From contig NZ_CP049989.1 of the NCBI RefSeq assembly GCF_011388215.1, forward strand, positions 2,728,001 through 2,792,000: a stretch of 64,000 nucleotides of DNA. The letters are read 5' to 3'. The DNA is from Hydrogenophaga crocea (GTDB lineage: Bacteria; Pseudomonadota; Gammaproteobacteria; Burkholderiales; Burkholderiaceae_C). The translations under genes were made by a program, and so were the position numbers. The number at the start of each line of letters is the position of its first letter. Position 1 is the first letter of the stretch. This document shows positions 26,289 through 33,692 of the stretch, piece by piece. Under the pieces are notes generated by a model that saw nothing but the letters and a program-made list of their open reading frames with translations, made no database searches and was not told the DNA's origin.

Positions 26289-26840
26289 TCAGGCCAGCAG
26301 CAGGCCGAAGCCCAGGCCCGCGGCCAGGCCCATGGCCAGGCCCACGATGACATCGAGCGGGAAGTGCGCGCCGGTGTGCACGCGCGCCCAGCCCGTGCCC
26401 AGGGCCAGTGCGGCCATGGCCGCGAGCGCTGCGCCGCTGGCCGTGTGCGGCAGCAGCGCGCCCAGCACGGCGCCCATCACGAGCGCGTGGCTGCTGGGAA
26501 AGCCCGCGCGGCCGCCATGGCCCAGGTGGTTGGGGCACAGCCCGAGCGCAAACGGGCGCTGCGCCTGCCAGCGCCGCGCAAGCCGCTTGCCCGCGAGCTG
26601 CACCAGGCCGGCCCAGGCCAGGCAGAGCAGCGCCAGCACGGGGCCCAGGCGGTGATCGAGCGAGACCCAGGCCACCAGCGCCAGCAGCGGCAGCCAGCTC
26701 CAGCGCGCCAGGGCGCGCGCAAACCCCATCAGCGCGGCCGGGCCCCGGCCCGCGTGCAGCAGGCGGAACAGGCGGATGTCCAGCCGCAACCACGGCGAGG
26801 CACTGGCGGGCAGGAAAGCGGCGGTCGGCGACGGTGTCAT
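26289..26840 (-). CDS. PAP2-superfamily membrane phosphatase
   Basis: 183 residues with about five hydrophobic segments. The phosphatase signature is visible as K-x6-RP ([12 protein letters not shown]), PSSH in [11 protein letters not shown], and [12 protein letters not shown] containing the nucleophile-side His. It would dephosphorylate lipid phosphates (undecaprenyl or phosphatidic acid) at the periplasmic face. It is a monocistronic gene by spacing. Specific substrate unknown. Confidence 0.87.
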   Translation of the reverse strand: MTPSPTAAFLPASASPWLRLDIRLFRLLHAGRGPAALMGFARALARWSWLPLLALVAWVSLDHRLGPVLALLCLAWAGLVQLAGKRLARRWQAQRPFALGLCPNHLGHGGRAGFPSSHALVMGAVLGALLPHTASGAALAAMAALALGTGWARVHTGAHFPLDVIVGLAMGLAAGLGFGLLLA

Positions 26841-26887
26841 GCCGCCACTGTGGGCAGCGCAGGTTAAATCTTCGTGAAATGCAGGTG

Positions 26888-28156
26888 TCAGGCAAGCGCG
26901 GCGGCGCGATCGCGCATGAGCGCGCGGTCCTGTGCGTTCTGCGTGAGCGCGGCCGCGCGTTCGAAGGCGGCGCGGGCCTCGTCGCGCCGGCCGAGGCGTT
27001 CGAGCAGGTCGCCGTGCACCGCGGCCAGCCAGGGGTAGCGCGCGAGCGCGGGCTCGGCCAGCAGCGGTTCGAGCACCTGCAGACCGGCCGCCGGCCCCGC
27101 GTGGCGCGCCACCGCCACCGCGCGGTTGAGCTCGACCACGGGCGAGGGCTGCACGCGCGCGAGTTCGGCGTAGAGCGCGGCCATCTGCGCCCAGTCGGTC
27201 GCCTCGGCGCTGGGAGCGCGCGCGTGGCAGGCGGCAATGGCGGCCTGCAGCTGGTACGGCCCGCGTGTGGCCGTGAGGCCCTCGGCCTGGGCCAGCGCCT
27301 GCAGCCCGCGCTCGATCTGCGCGCGGTCCCAGCGGTTGCGGTCCTGCTGTTCGAGCAGCACCGCGCGGCCCTGTTCGTCGGTGCGCGCGGGCCGGCGCGA
27401 GGCCTGGATCTCAAGCAGCGCGAGCAGGCCCGCCACCTCGGACGCTTGCGGCATCAAACCGGCCAGCACGCGCGCCAGCCGCAGCGCCTCGTCGCACAGC
27501 GCGGGGCGCATCCAGTCGTCGCCGCGCGTGGCGGTGTAGCCCTCGTTGAACACCAGGTAAATCACTTCGAGCACCGAGCCCAGGCGCTCGGCCAGCGCGC
27601 CGCGCGCGGGCAGTTCAAAGGGCACGCCGGCCTCGCGCAGGGTGCGCTGTGCGCGCACCACGCGCTGCGCCACCGCGGACTCGGTCTGCAGCATGGCGCG
27701 CGCGATGTCCTGCGTGCTCAGGCCGCCGAGCAGCTTGAGCGTGAGCGCCACGCGCGCGTCGGCCGAGAGCACGGGATGGCAGGCGGTGAAGATCAGGCGA
27801 AGCAGGTCGTCGCCGATCGGGTCCTGGCGCAGCGCGTCCACGGTGTCGGCCACGTCGGGCACGCGGTCGGCCTGCAGCGCCTGGAGGTCGGCGGCGATGG
27901 CGGCCTTGTGGCCCTCGCGCGTGGCGCGCTGGCGCAGGTGGTCGAGCGCGCGGTTGATGGCCACGCGCATCAGCCAGGCACCGGGCTTGTCGGGCACGCC
28001 GTCCACCGGCCAGTGTTCGAGCGCGGCCACCAGCGCGTCCTGCGCGATGTCTTCGGCCACGCCGAGGTCGCGCACGCGGCGCGCCACGGCCGCCACCACG
28101 GCGGCCGATTCCAGCCGCCAGACGGCGGCGACGCGTTCATGGAGGGCATCGGGCAT
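26888..28156 (-). CDS. ECF42-type RNA polymerase sigma factor with TPR-like C-terminal extension
   Basis: 422 residues; starts ATG 28156 (GTG 28171 and TTG 28174 are alternatives). Region 2 is at about 10-80 (DIAQDALVAALEHWP) and region 4 at about 120-175 (LGGLSTQDIARAMLQTESAVAQRVVRAQ). A ~230-residue helical extension with TPR-like pairs follows (ELNRAVAVARHAGP, RRDEARAAFERAAAL). This size and the nearby DGPF protein define the ECF42 class, which has no anti-sigma factor; the extension is known to be needed for activity. It sits 19 bases after the VOC gene, so the two are co-transcribed. Trigger unknown. Confidence 0.9.
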   Translation of the reverse strand: MPDALHERVAAVWRLESAAVVAAVARRVRDLGVAEDIAQDALVAALEHWPVDGVPDKPGAWLMRVAINRALDHLRQRATREGHKAAIAADLQALQADRVPDVADTVDALRQDPIGDDLLRLIFTACHPVLSADARVALTLKLLGGLSTQDIARAMLQTESAVAQRVVRAQRTLREAGVPFELPARGALAERLGSVLEVIYLVFNEGYTATRGDDWMRPALCDEALRLARVLAGLMPQASEVAGLLALLEIQASRRPARTDEQGRAVLLEQQDRNRWDRAQIERGLQALAQAEGLTATRGPYQLQAAIAACHARAPSAEATDWAQMAALYAELARVQPSPVVELNRAVAVARHAGPAAGLQVLEPLLAEPALARYPWLAAVHGDLLERLGRRDEARAAFERAAALTQNAQDRALMRDRAAALA

Positions 28157-28175
28157 GCCCGATGGTGACACCAAC

Positions 28176-28586
28176 TCAGAACTGCGCGGGCGCGGCGGCT
28201 TCGTCCATGTAGAACACCTCCCACTGGTGGCCGTCGGGGTCGGCGAAGCCGTGCTGGAACATGAAGCCGTGGTCCTGCTCGGGGTTGGGCGTGGTGCCGC
28301 CGGCTTTCAGGGCCCGGGCCACCAGGTCCTTCACCTCCTCGCGGCTCGCGCAGTCGAGCGCGTTGAGCACGGCGGTGGCCTTGGACACGTCGGCCACGGG
28401 CAGGTGGGTGAAGGTCTGGAAGAAGGGCTTGACCAGCAGCATCACGTACACGTGCTCGCTGATCACGATGCAGGCGGCCTGCTCGTTGGAGAACTTGGGG
28501 TTGAGCGTGAAGCCCAGGCCGGTGTAGAAGGCGCGCGAGCGCGGCAGGTCGTTGACGGGCAGGTTGACGAAGATCTTGGACGGCAT
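28176..28586 (-). CDS. VOC (glyoxalase/bleomycin-resistance) family protein
   Basis: 136 residues with paired beta-alpha-beta-beta-beta modules: FVNLPVNDLPRSRAFYTGLGF at the start and HGFMFQHGFADPDGHQWEVFYMD at the end, including the DPDGHxWE metal/end motif. Small VOC proteins commonly accompany ECF sigma factors; this is the first gene of the sigma transcript. Enzymatic substrate not known. Expression is probably driven from the ECF-like promoter at 28644-28670. Confidence 0.88.
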   Translation of the reverse strand: MPSKIFVNLPVNDLPRSRAFYTGLGFTLNPKFSNEQAACIVISEHVYVMLLVKPFFQTFTHLPVADVSKATAVLNALDCASREEVKDLVARALKAGGTTPNPEQDHGFMFQHGFADPDGHQWEVFYMDEAAAPAQF

Positions 28587-28643
28587 GGGGGGTGCTCCGG
28601 TGAAAGGCTTGCGGGCGAGGGATTTCGCCACGCACGATCGAAC

Positions 28644-28670
28644 GACGGCCCAGGGTCGGCCGTTTCGACG
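28644..28670 (-). promoter_or_regulatory. Candidate ECF42-dependent promoter upstream of the VOC/sigma genes
   Basis: On the minus strand CGTCGA (28670-28665) is separated by exactly 17 bases from CGTC (28647-28644). From memory, ECF42 target promoters carry a TGTCGA-like -35 and a CGTC-like -10, so this would be an autoregulated start about 50 bases before the VOC gene. One mismatch in the -35 and a single instance make it tentative. Confidence 0.42.
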
Positions 28671-28755
28671 GTTCCGACCTAGGTACAAACCCGCAGAGGA
28701 ACCGGGCCGACCGCCCCTGCACTCAGAGGCCCCTGTCCCTCTCTGGAGATTCGTC

Positions 28756-30207
28756 TTGCAGGCCCTCAGCCGCTTCCGCCACGTTCACCTCCCCGCCCGC
28801 GCCGGATCGGCGCCGACTGTCGAAGAGACCCCGGCCGACACCGGCAGAACCGACCGCATGGACTGCCTGATCGCCCACGGCTTCGCCCTTCCCCCGGCCG
28901 GCACGGGCGGCGCGCGCGCCGTCTCGCGTTTCATCGACGGCGAACCGCTGTCGCACAGCGACAACCTCGAACTGTCCCGGTGGCTGAGCCGCGCCCAACC
29001 CGAGAACCCTGCGTTGTGGCTGGCAATGCAGCGGCTGTCGCCGTCGTTCACGCCCATGCTGGACCTGTGCCCGGGCAACGCCCCCACCGATGCCCGGATT
29101 CAGGCGCTCACCGAAGCGCTGCTGGCCACGCACCAGTGCGCGCTCGAGAACGGTCTGAAGTTCGGTGTCGTCGTGCACGAGAAGCTGCCGCCGGGCCTCG
29201 CGCGGCTGCTGCACGAAGCGGTTCTCGAAGCGCCGTCGAGCGTGCGGGCCTTGGACTACCCCTGCCACACGCACACCCCCGCCTGCGAAGAAACCCACGC
29301 ACTCTTGCAAGCCTGTCTGCGCGACGGCAGAGGGCTGCAGAGCGTGGGCGGGTCGTTCAAGGTGTTGCCGCTGCTGGAGCGCAGCGTCCCCGAGCTCGTG
29401 CTGATCGATCCGGCGGCCCGCCCCGACCTGGATGCCCTGCGCCAGATGCTGCGCATTGGCGGTGTGCACAACCTGTCGTTCAAGAACGATCTGCCGGCCG
29501 CCCACGAAGCCGTGTGCGCCGTGGTGGCCGAGACCAATGCCGCGCTGTCGGCACGGCCGCAGGACTGCGTGCACGGCATCGAGCTCAAGACCTTCTCGCC
29601 CTACATCACAAGACACGACGAGGGCCATATCCTGCGCGCGGTGCGGTCGCTGTTCGCGGCCAGGCATCTCAAGGCCATCACACTGCCCGATCCGAGCTGG
29701 CTGTGGATGCCGCTGCCCGAGCTGCAAGCACTGATGGAGCGCAGCCCGCTGCAATCGTTGCGCTTCCTCTCCCTGGGCAAAATCGACCGGGACGATTCGA
29801 CCTTTGAGCGCTTGAACCTGCTGGTGGCCGCGAACCTGCTCGACCCCGTGCTGGAACACAACCGCGTGCTGGAGCGCGAGCGGGCCGCGAAGGTATCGGG
29901 CGCCTTCACCCGCGTGCTCTCGGCACAGGCGCTTCAGAACAGCAGCAAACACGACCAGGCGCAGGCCGGCCTCGAGATCAACCCGCTGGCCGAACACCTG
30001 GCGCAGGTCTTTTGCGGTGCCCGGGAGGTGCAGGACATGGCCCAGGTCCATCCGTTCACGGGCGCGGCCGCTGCGCTGGCCAGAGACACCGCCTCGCAGC
30101 AACTCGAACGGGAGCGCGCGCTGCGACCAGCGCTGGAAGACATTGTGCTGACGCCCGGCGGGTTCGCGGATGTCCGGCATTGGCCGGCGCAACTGCCCCG
30201 TACCTGA
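28756..30207 (+). CDS. Unrecognised FI[DE]G-module / leucine-rich-repeat-like protein (family member 1)
   Basis: 483 residues if started at the TTG 28756, chosen because TGGAGA precedes it by seven bases; the ATG at 28858 would give 449. I do not recognise a named family. It has an N-terminal module with FIDG (59-62), a Trp-containing helix, MQ (91-92) and P-M-L (100-102). A long alpha/beta part with regularly spaced hydrophobic strands of LRR flavour follows (RALDYP, NLSFKN, IELKTF, AITLPD, LRFLSLGKI), and then a helical tail. No signal peptide or membrane span. It has two relatives at 35574 and 37942. It lies between the ECF42 unit and its DGPF gene, in the opposite direction. Confidence 0.75.
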   Translation: MQALSRFRHVHLPARAGSAPTVEETPADTGRTDRMDCLIAHGFALPPAGTGGARAVSRFIDGEPLSHSDNLELSRWLSRAQPENPALWLAMQRLSPSFTPMLDLCPGNAPTDARIQALTEALLATHQCALENGLKFGVVVHEKLPPGLARLLHEAVLEAPSSVRALDYPCHTHTPACEETHALLQACLRDGRGLQSVGGSFKVLPLLERSVPELVLIDPAARPDLDALRQMLRIGGVHNLSFKNDLPAAHEAVCAVVAETNAALSARPQDCVHGIELKTFSPYITRHDEGHILRAVRSLFAARHLKAITLPDPSWLWMPLPELQALMERSPLQSLRFLSLGKIDRDDSTFERLNLLVAANLLDPVLEHNRVLERERAAKVSGAFTRVLSAQALQNSSKHDQAQAGLEINPLAEHLAQVFCGAREVQDMAQVHPFTGAAAALARDTASQQLERERALRPALEDIVLTPGGFADVRHWPAQLPRT

Positions 30208-30216
30208 GCGCGAGGA

Positions 30217-30582
30217 TCAGGCCCGGCTCTCGTCGAAACACGGCGCGAGTGCCCGCACCTCCACCGTGGCCCACTGCGCCGCCGGGCACTGGCGCGCGAG
30301 CGCGATGGCCTCCTCGCGCGTGACGCCGTCGAGCAGGAAGAAGCCGCCCACCATTTCCTTGGCCTCGGCAAAGGGGCCGTCGAGCCGGCGCGGCACGCCC
30401 GGCGCTTCGCTCACGCGCACCGCGTCGCCCAGGCCTGCGAGCGAGGCCACCGCAGCCAGCTTGCCCTGCGCCCGCAGCGACTCGCCGAAGGCCTGCATCT
30501 GCGCATAGGCCTCGCGGCCCTGGGCCTCGGTGCGGGTGGCGCGCTGGCCGTTGGGTTCGACGATGAGCAGCATGTACGACAC
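30217..30582 (-). CDS. DGPF (YCII-related) protein of the ECF42 group
   Basis: 121 residues from GTG 30582, which gives the family N-terminus (V)SYMLLIVEP. The diagnostic block DGPFAEAKE is at residues 68-76, followed by VGGFFLLDG. DGPF proteins are the conserved genomic partners and presumed targets of ECF42 sigma factors; their biochemical role is not established. Here the gene is separated from the sigma gene by family member 1 (28756-30207), converging with it nine bases apart. A neighbouring cupin gene is divergently oriented. Confidence 0.88.
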   Translation of the reverse strand: MSYMLLIVEPNGQRATRTEAQGREAYAQMQAFGESLRAQGKLAAVASLAGLGDAVRVSEAPGVPRRLDGPFAEAKEMVGGFFLLDGVTREEAIALARQCPAAQWATVEVRALAPCFDESRA

Positions 30583-30634
30583 GGTGTTTCCCCGGGATGT
30601 GAAGCCGCGCATGGTAGGCCCAGAATGTGCAGCC

Positions 30635-30919
30635 ATGGACACCGCGCGCTTCAACGCCTTCAAGGAACAGGCCCTGGCCCGGGGCTTCGACGAAGTGATC
30701 GAACGCCGTTGGGCGCCGCACAGCGTGCTGGCCACGCACACCCACCCGTTCGACGCCGACGCGGTGGTCACCGAGGGCGAGATGTGGCTCACGGTTCAGG
30801 GCGAGACCCGCCACCTGGGCCCGGGCGACACCTTCGCGCTCGAACGCAACGTGCCGCACGAGGAGCGCTATGGCGCCGAGGGCGCGGTGTACTGGGTGGC
30901 GCGGCGCAATCCGGGCTGA
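30635..30919 (+). CDS. Small cupin-domain protein
   Basis: 94 residues, single conserved beta-barrel. Cupin motif 1 is HTHPFDADAVVTEGEMWLTVQGE with two His and a Glu, and motif 2 is GPGDTFALERNVPHEERYG with the last His. These would bind one metal ion. Divergent from the DGPF gene with a 52-base gap, so a shared control region is likely. Substrate unknown. Confidence 0.82.
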   Translation: MDTARFNAFKEQALARGFDEVIERRWAPHSVLATHTHPFDADAVVTEGEMWLTVQGETRHLGPGDTFALERNVPHEERYGAEGAVYWVARRNPG

Positions 30920-30927
30920 GCCCCGCC

Positions 30928-31257
30928 TCAGAGCTCACCCAGCCCGATCTGCGACAGCACGTCGGGCTGCAGCAGTTCGTCGATCGTGGGGTCGGGCCGG
31001 TGCGACCAGGTGAGCGCGAGCGCCACCAGCAGCAAGGCGCCGGCGAGCAGCGCCAGTCGCGGGCGGTGCGCACCGCCGCGCGGCAGCGGCCCGCCCGCGG
31101 TGACGGCCTGGTGCGCACCCAGCGCCTGTGCGTGCCGCTGCCGCCATTGGGCCAGCACGCGCGCCTGCAGCGCCGCGCTGTCGGTGGCCGCGTTGTGCGC
31201 CAGGCCTTCGCGCAGGGCGCGGCGCAGCGCCGCGTCGTCGGCCCCAGGGGTGTTCAT
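30928..31257 (-). CDS. Small single-pass membrane protein coupled to an ECF sigma factor (possible anti-sigma)
   Basis: 109 residues. The cytoplasmic N-terminus (about 1-65) is helical and Ala/Arg-rich. One membrane span (LALLAGALLLVALALTW, about 68-85) leads to a short outer tail ending PTIDELLQPDVLSQIGLGEL. The ATG overlaps the sigma-factor stop by four bases, the standard layout for sigma/anti-sigma pairs. No zinc-binding HxxxCxxC is present, and it does not match the DUF3619 pattern I know. The anti-sigma role is inference. Confidence 0.65.
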   Translation of the reverse strand: MNTPGADDAALRRALREGLAHNAATDSAALQARVLAQWRQRHAQALGAHQAVTAGGPLPRGGAHRPRLALLAGALLLVALALTWSHRPDPTIDELLQPDVLSQIGLGEL

Positions 31258-31931
31258 GCGCGCGCCTCCTGCCACGCGCTGCGCAGGCTGCGCTTGGCGC
31301 GGTGCAGCAGCTGGTGGGCGGCGTTGGTGTCGATTTCGAAGGCGCGCGCGATGGCTTCGGCGTCGGCATCGCCATAGGCCCACAGCGCCAGGGCCATGCG
31401 CTGGCGCGCGGGCAGGCGCAGCAGGGCCTGCTGCAGCGCGGGCGCGTCGGGCCAGGGCTCGGGCGCGGCGGGTTGCAGGGCGTCCTGCAGTTGGGTGAGC
31501 GCCTCGGGCTCGGTGCTGAGCTCGCGCCGCCGCACGAGCTGGCTGCGGCAGCGGTTGAGCACGATGGTGTGGAAGTAGGTGCCGATCTGCGCGCCGCGCG
31601 TGTCGTCGACCTGGGCGCTCCACAGCCGCAGAAAGGCGTCCTGCACCGCGTCTTCGGCGTCTTCGGCGCGGCCCAGCATCTGGCGCGCGAGCGCGAGCGC
31701 GGTGGGCGTGAGCTGGCGCACCAGCGCTTCGGCGGCGCGCGGGTCGCCGCCGCAGGCCTGGTGCCACAGGTCCCAGCCGGTCGCGGGCAGGCCGAGCAGG
31801 CGGCGCGCACCGCGCCGCGCGCGCGCGGCCACGCTGGCCATGCACAGCCCGAGCGGTGGCGGCCGGCCCGCGGCCACGGCGGCCAGGCGCAAGACGGCGG
31901 GCACGGGAGCGGTCAGCGGATGGGGATTCAT
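31254..31931 (-). CDS. ECF-family RNA polymerase sigma factor
   Basis: 225 residues; region 2 is LARQMLGRAEDAEDAVQDAFLRLW (about 85-108) and region 4 is LPARQRMALALWAYGDADAEAIARAF with the recognition helix after it. About 50 residues precede the sigma domain. The ATG at 31931 is kept because it overlaps the stop of the DUF3106 gene; an internal ATG near 31842 would remove most of this tail. It controls an unknown regulon and lies last-but-one in the DUF1800 operon. Confidence 0.85.
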   Translation of the reverse strand: MNPHPLTAPVPAVLRLAAVAAGRPPPLGLCMASVAARARRGARRLLGLPATGWDLWHQACGGDPRAAEALVRQLTPTALALARQMLGRAEDAEDAVQDAFLRLWSAQVDDTRGAQIGTYFHTIVLNRCRSQLVRRRELSTEPEALTQLQDALQPAAPEPWPDAPALQQALLRLPARQRMALALWAYGDADAEAIARAFEIDTNAAHQLLHRAKRSLRSAWQEARA

Positions 31932-32401
31932 CGCAGCGGCAGTTTCTCGCGCATCGCGGCGCGTTCTTCGGGGCTCATGGATTCGAGCAGGGCGCGGCGC
32001 TCGCGCAGCAGCGCGCGCCGCTCGGCCGGCGTCATGGCCTGGATGCGCGCGCGGCGTTCGGCCGCGATGGATTCGCGCTGTTCGGGCGTGAGACCGTTCC
32101 AGCGCTCGCGCGTGGCGTCCGCGAGCCGTTCGCGCTGTTCGGGCGTGAGGCTTTGCAGCCGGTTGCGCAGCGCCTCGCGAAAGGCCTGGCGCTGCGCGGG
32201 CGTGGCCGTCTGCAGGCGGCGCTGGATGTCGTCGCGGCGCTGCGCCTGTTGCTGCGGTGTCAGGCGCGACCACTCCTGCGGGTCGGGCACGGCGGGCGGG
32301 CCGGCCTGCGCCCGGGCCGGGCCGGCCTGCAGGCACAGCGCAAGCGCGGCGGTCCACAGGGCCGACCACGGCGTGAGCGAGAGGGCGGTGAAGCGGCGCA
32401 T
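31928..32401 (-). CDS. DUF3106 periplasmic protein
   Basis: 157 residues. A signal peptide (about 30 residues, ending GPARA) is followed by Glu/Arg/Gln-rich helices built from repeated LTPEQRE.. units (LTPQQQAQRRDD, LTPEQRERLADA, LTPEQRESIAAE, MSPEERAAMREK), the DUF3106 hallmark, reminiscent of Spy/CpxP-like periplasmic helices. An ATG at 32422 touching the DUF1501 stop (TGATG) would add seven residues and is equally possible. The linked sigma factor suggests envelope sensing. Confidence 0.83.
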   Translation of the reverse strand: MRRFTALSLTPWSALWTAALALCLQAGPARAQAGPPAVPDPQEWSRLTPQQQAQRRDDIQRRLQTATPAQRQAFREALRNRLQSLTPEQRERLADATRERWNGLTPEQRESIAAERRARIQAMTPAERRALLRERRALLESMSPEERAAMREKLPLR

Positions 32402-32421
32402 GCGGCGGCAACCCCCGGGCA

Positions 32422-33678
32422 TCAGGCCTCGCGCCACAGGCCGCGCGCGCTCGCGGGCGAGCCGGGCAGCACCTCGCGCGACAGGCGCGTTTCATCGGTG
32501 CCCAGGTGGCGCGCGAGCAGGGCGCGCTGCAGGCTGCGCAGGTCGGTGGTGGGCCGCAGGTCGCGGCCTTCGTGCAGTTGCGCGGGCGACAGGCCAGGCC
32601 AATCGGCGAGCACGCGCCCGCCGGCCACCGCGCCGCCCGCCACGAAGGCCACGCCCGCGGTGCCGTGGTCGGTGCCGCCGCTGCCGTTGGGCCGCGCCGA
32701 GCGGCCGAACTCGGTCATGACCAGCACCGTGGTGTCGGCCCACAGCGGCCCGAGCGCGGCGCGCAGCGCGAGCAGGCCGCCATCGAGCGCGGCGAGCTGG
32801 CGCTGCAGGCGCGGGCCCTGCTGGGTGTGCGTGTCCCAGCCGCCGAGCTCGAGCCAGGCGACGGCGGGCCCCTGCGGCTCGGCCAGGAAGCGGCCGGCCT
32901 GCGTGGCCAGCGCGGCAAAGCCCGCCCCGACCGCGCGCGGCGAGGCCGAGGTCTGCGCGTTCGGCGCCATGGCATCGCCCTCGCCGGCCATGTCGGCCGC
33001 ATCGGCCCTGTCGGCCAGCGGGGCCACGGGCAGCGCGCGCACCTGCTGCCAGCGCGCGGCGAGCACGGGGTCTTGTGCGTACAGGCGCGCCACGCGCGCG
33101 GCCAGGTCGTCGTCGGGCGCGGCGCGGCGCGTGGGGGTCCAGGTGGTGGCGTCTTCGCTGCCGCGCAGGGCCAGGGGCATGGCGGGCGCGAGCGCCACCG
33201 CGCGCGCGGCGCCGGGCGGCAGGGCGCGGCCGATCCAGCCGGTGCTGAGCGCGAACGGGCGCTCGCCGCCGCTCTCGAGCAGTTGCTGGGCGTCGAAGTG
33301 CGAGCGTTCGCGGTAGGGGCTGGCAACCGCGTGCACCACCAACAGTTCGCCGCTGCCGTACCAGCCGTGCAGGCCGCGCAGCGCCGGGTGCAGGGCGAAG
33401 AAGCCGTCGAGCGCGAGCGGGGCCTCGGCCCCCTCGGCCAGGGGACCGCGCAGCGCGGCCCACTGCGGATCGCCCGGGGCCGGCACCGCGGCCAGGCCGT
33501 CGAGCGCGCCGCGCAGCATCACCACCACGCAGCGGCCGCGCATGCCCGGGCCCTGGGCCCAGGCCAGCCGCAGCGCGCCCGAGGCCGCGAGCGTGGCGCC
33601 ACCCAGGCCCTGCAGCCAACGCCGGCGCGACCAGCCGGCGGCCGCCGGGACGATCGGAGAGGAAGAGGACGTGTGCAT
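32422..33678 (-). CDS. DUF1501 family exported protein
   Basis: 418 residues with a twin-arginine-type leader (SRRRWLQGLGGATLAA) and a DUF1501 body related to alkaline-phosphatase-like sulfatases. Visible blocks are VVVMLRGALDGL, the metal-site-like WLELGGWDTHTQQG, VLVMTEFGRSARPNGSGGTDHGTAG and GGRVLADWPGL. It lies 14 bases after DUF1800; the two are almost always paired, but their reaction is not known. Probably exported folded through Tat. Confidence 0.9.
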   Translation of the reverse strand: MHTSSSSPIVPAAAGWSRRRWLQGLGGATLAASGALRLAWAQGPGMRGRCVVVMLRGALDGLAAVPAPGDPQWAALRGPLAEGAEAPLALDGFFALHPALRGLHGWYGSGELLVVHAVASPYRERSHFDAQQLLESGGERPFALSTGWIGRALPPGAARAVALAPAMPLALRGSEDATTWTPTRRAAPDDDLAARVARLYAQDPVLAARWQQVRALPVAPLADRADAADMAGEGDAMAPNAQTSASPRAVGAGFAALATQAGRFLAEPQGPAVAWLELGGWDTHTQQGPRLQRQLAALDGGLLALRAALGPLWADTTVLVMTEFGRSARPNGSGGTDHGTAGVAFVAGGAVAGGRVLADWPGLSPAQLHEGRDLRPTTDLRSLQRALLARHLGTDETRLSREVLPGSPASARGLWREA

Positions 33679-33692
33679 GGGGTCGACCCGTC

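Noticed and set aside
30928..31257. DUF3619 identity for the small membrane protein
   Set aside because: DUF3619 proteins, as I know them, end in a DDLPPxAYTDPGF-like motif and keep a different neighbourhood; this one ends in PTIDELLQPDVLSQIG.
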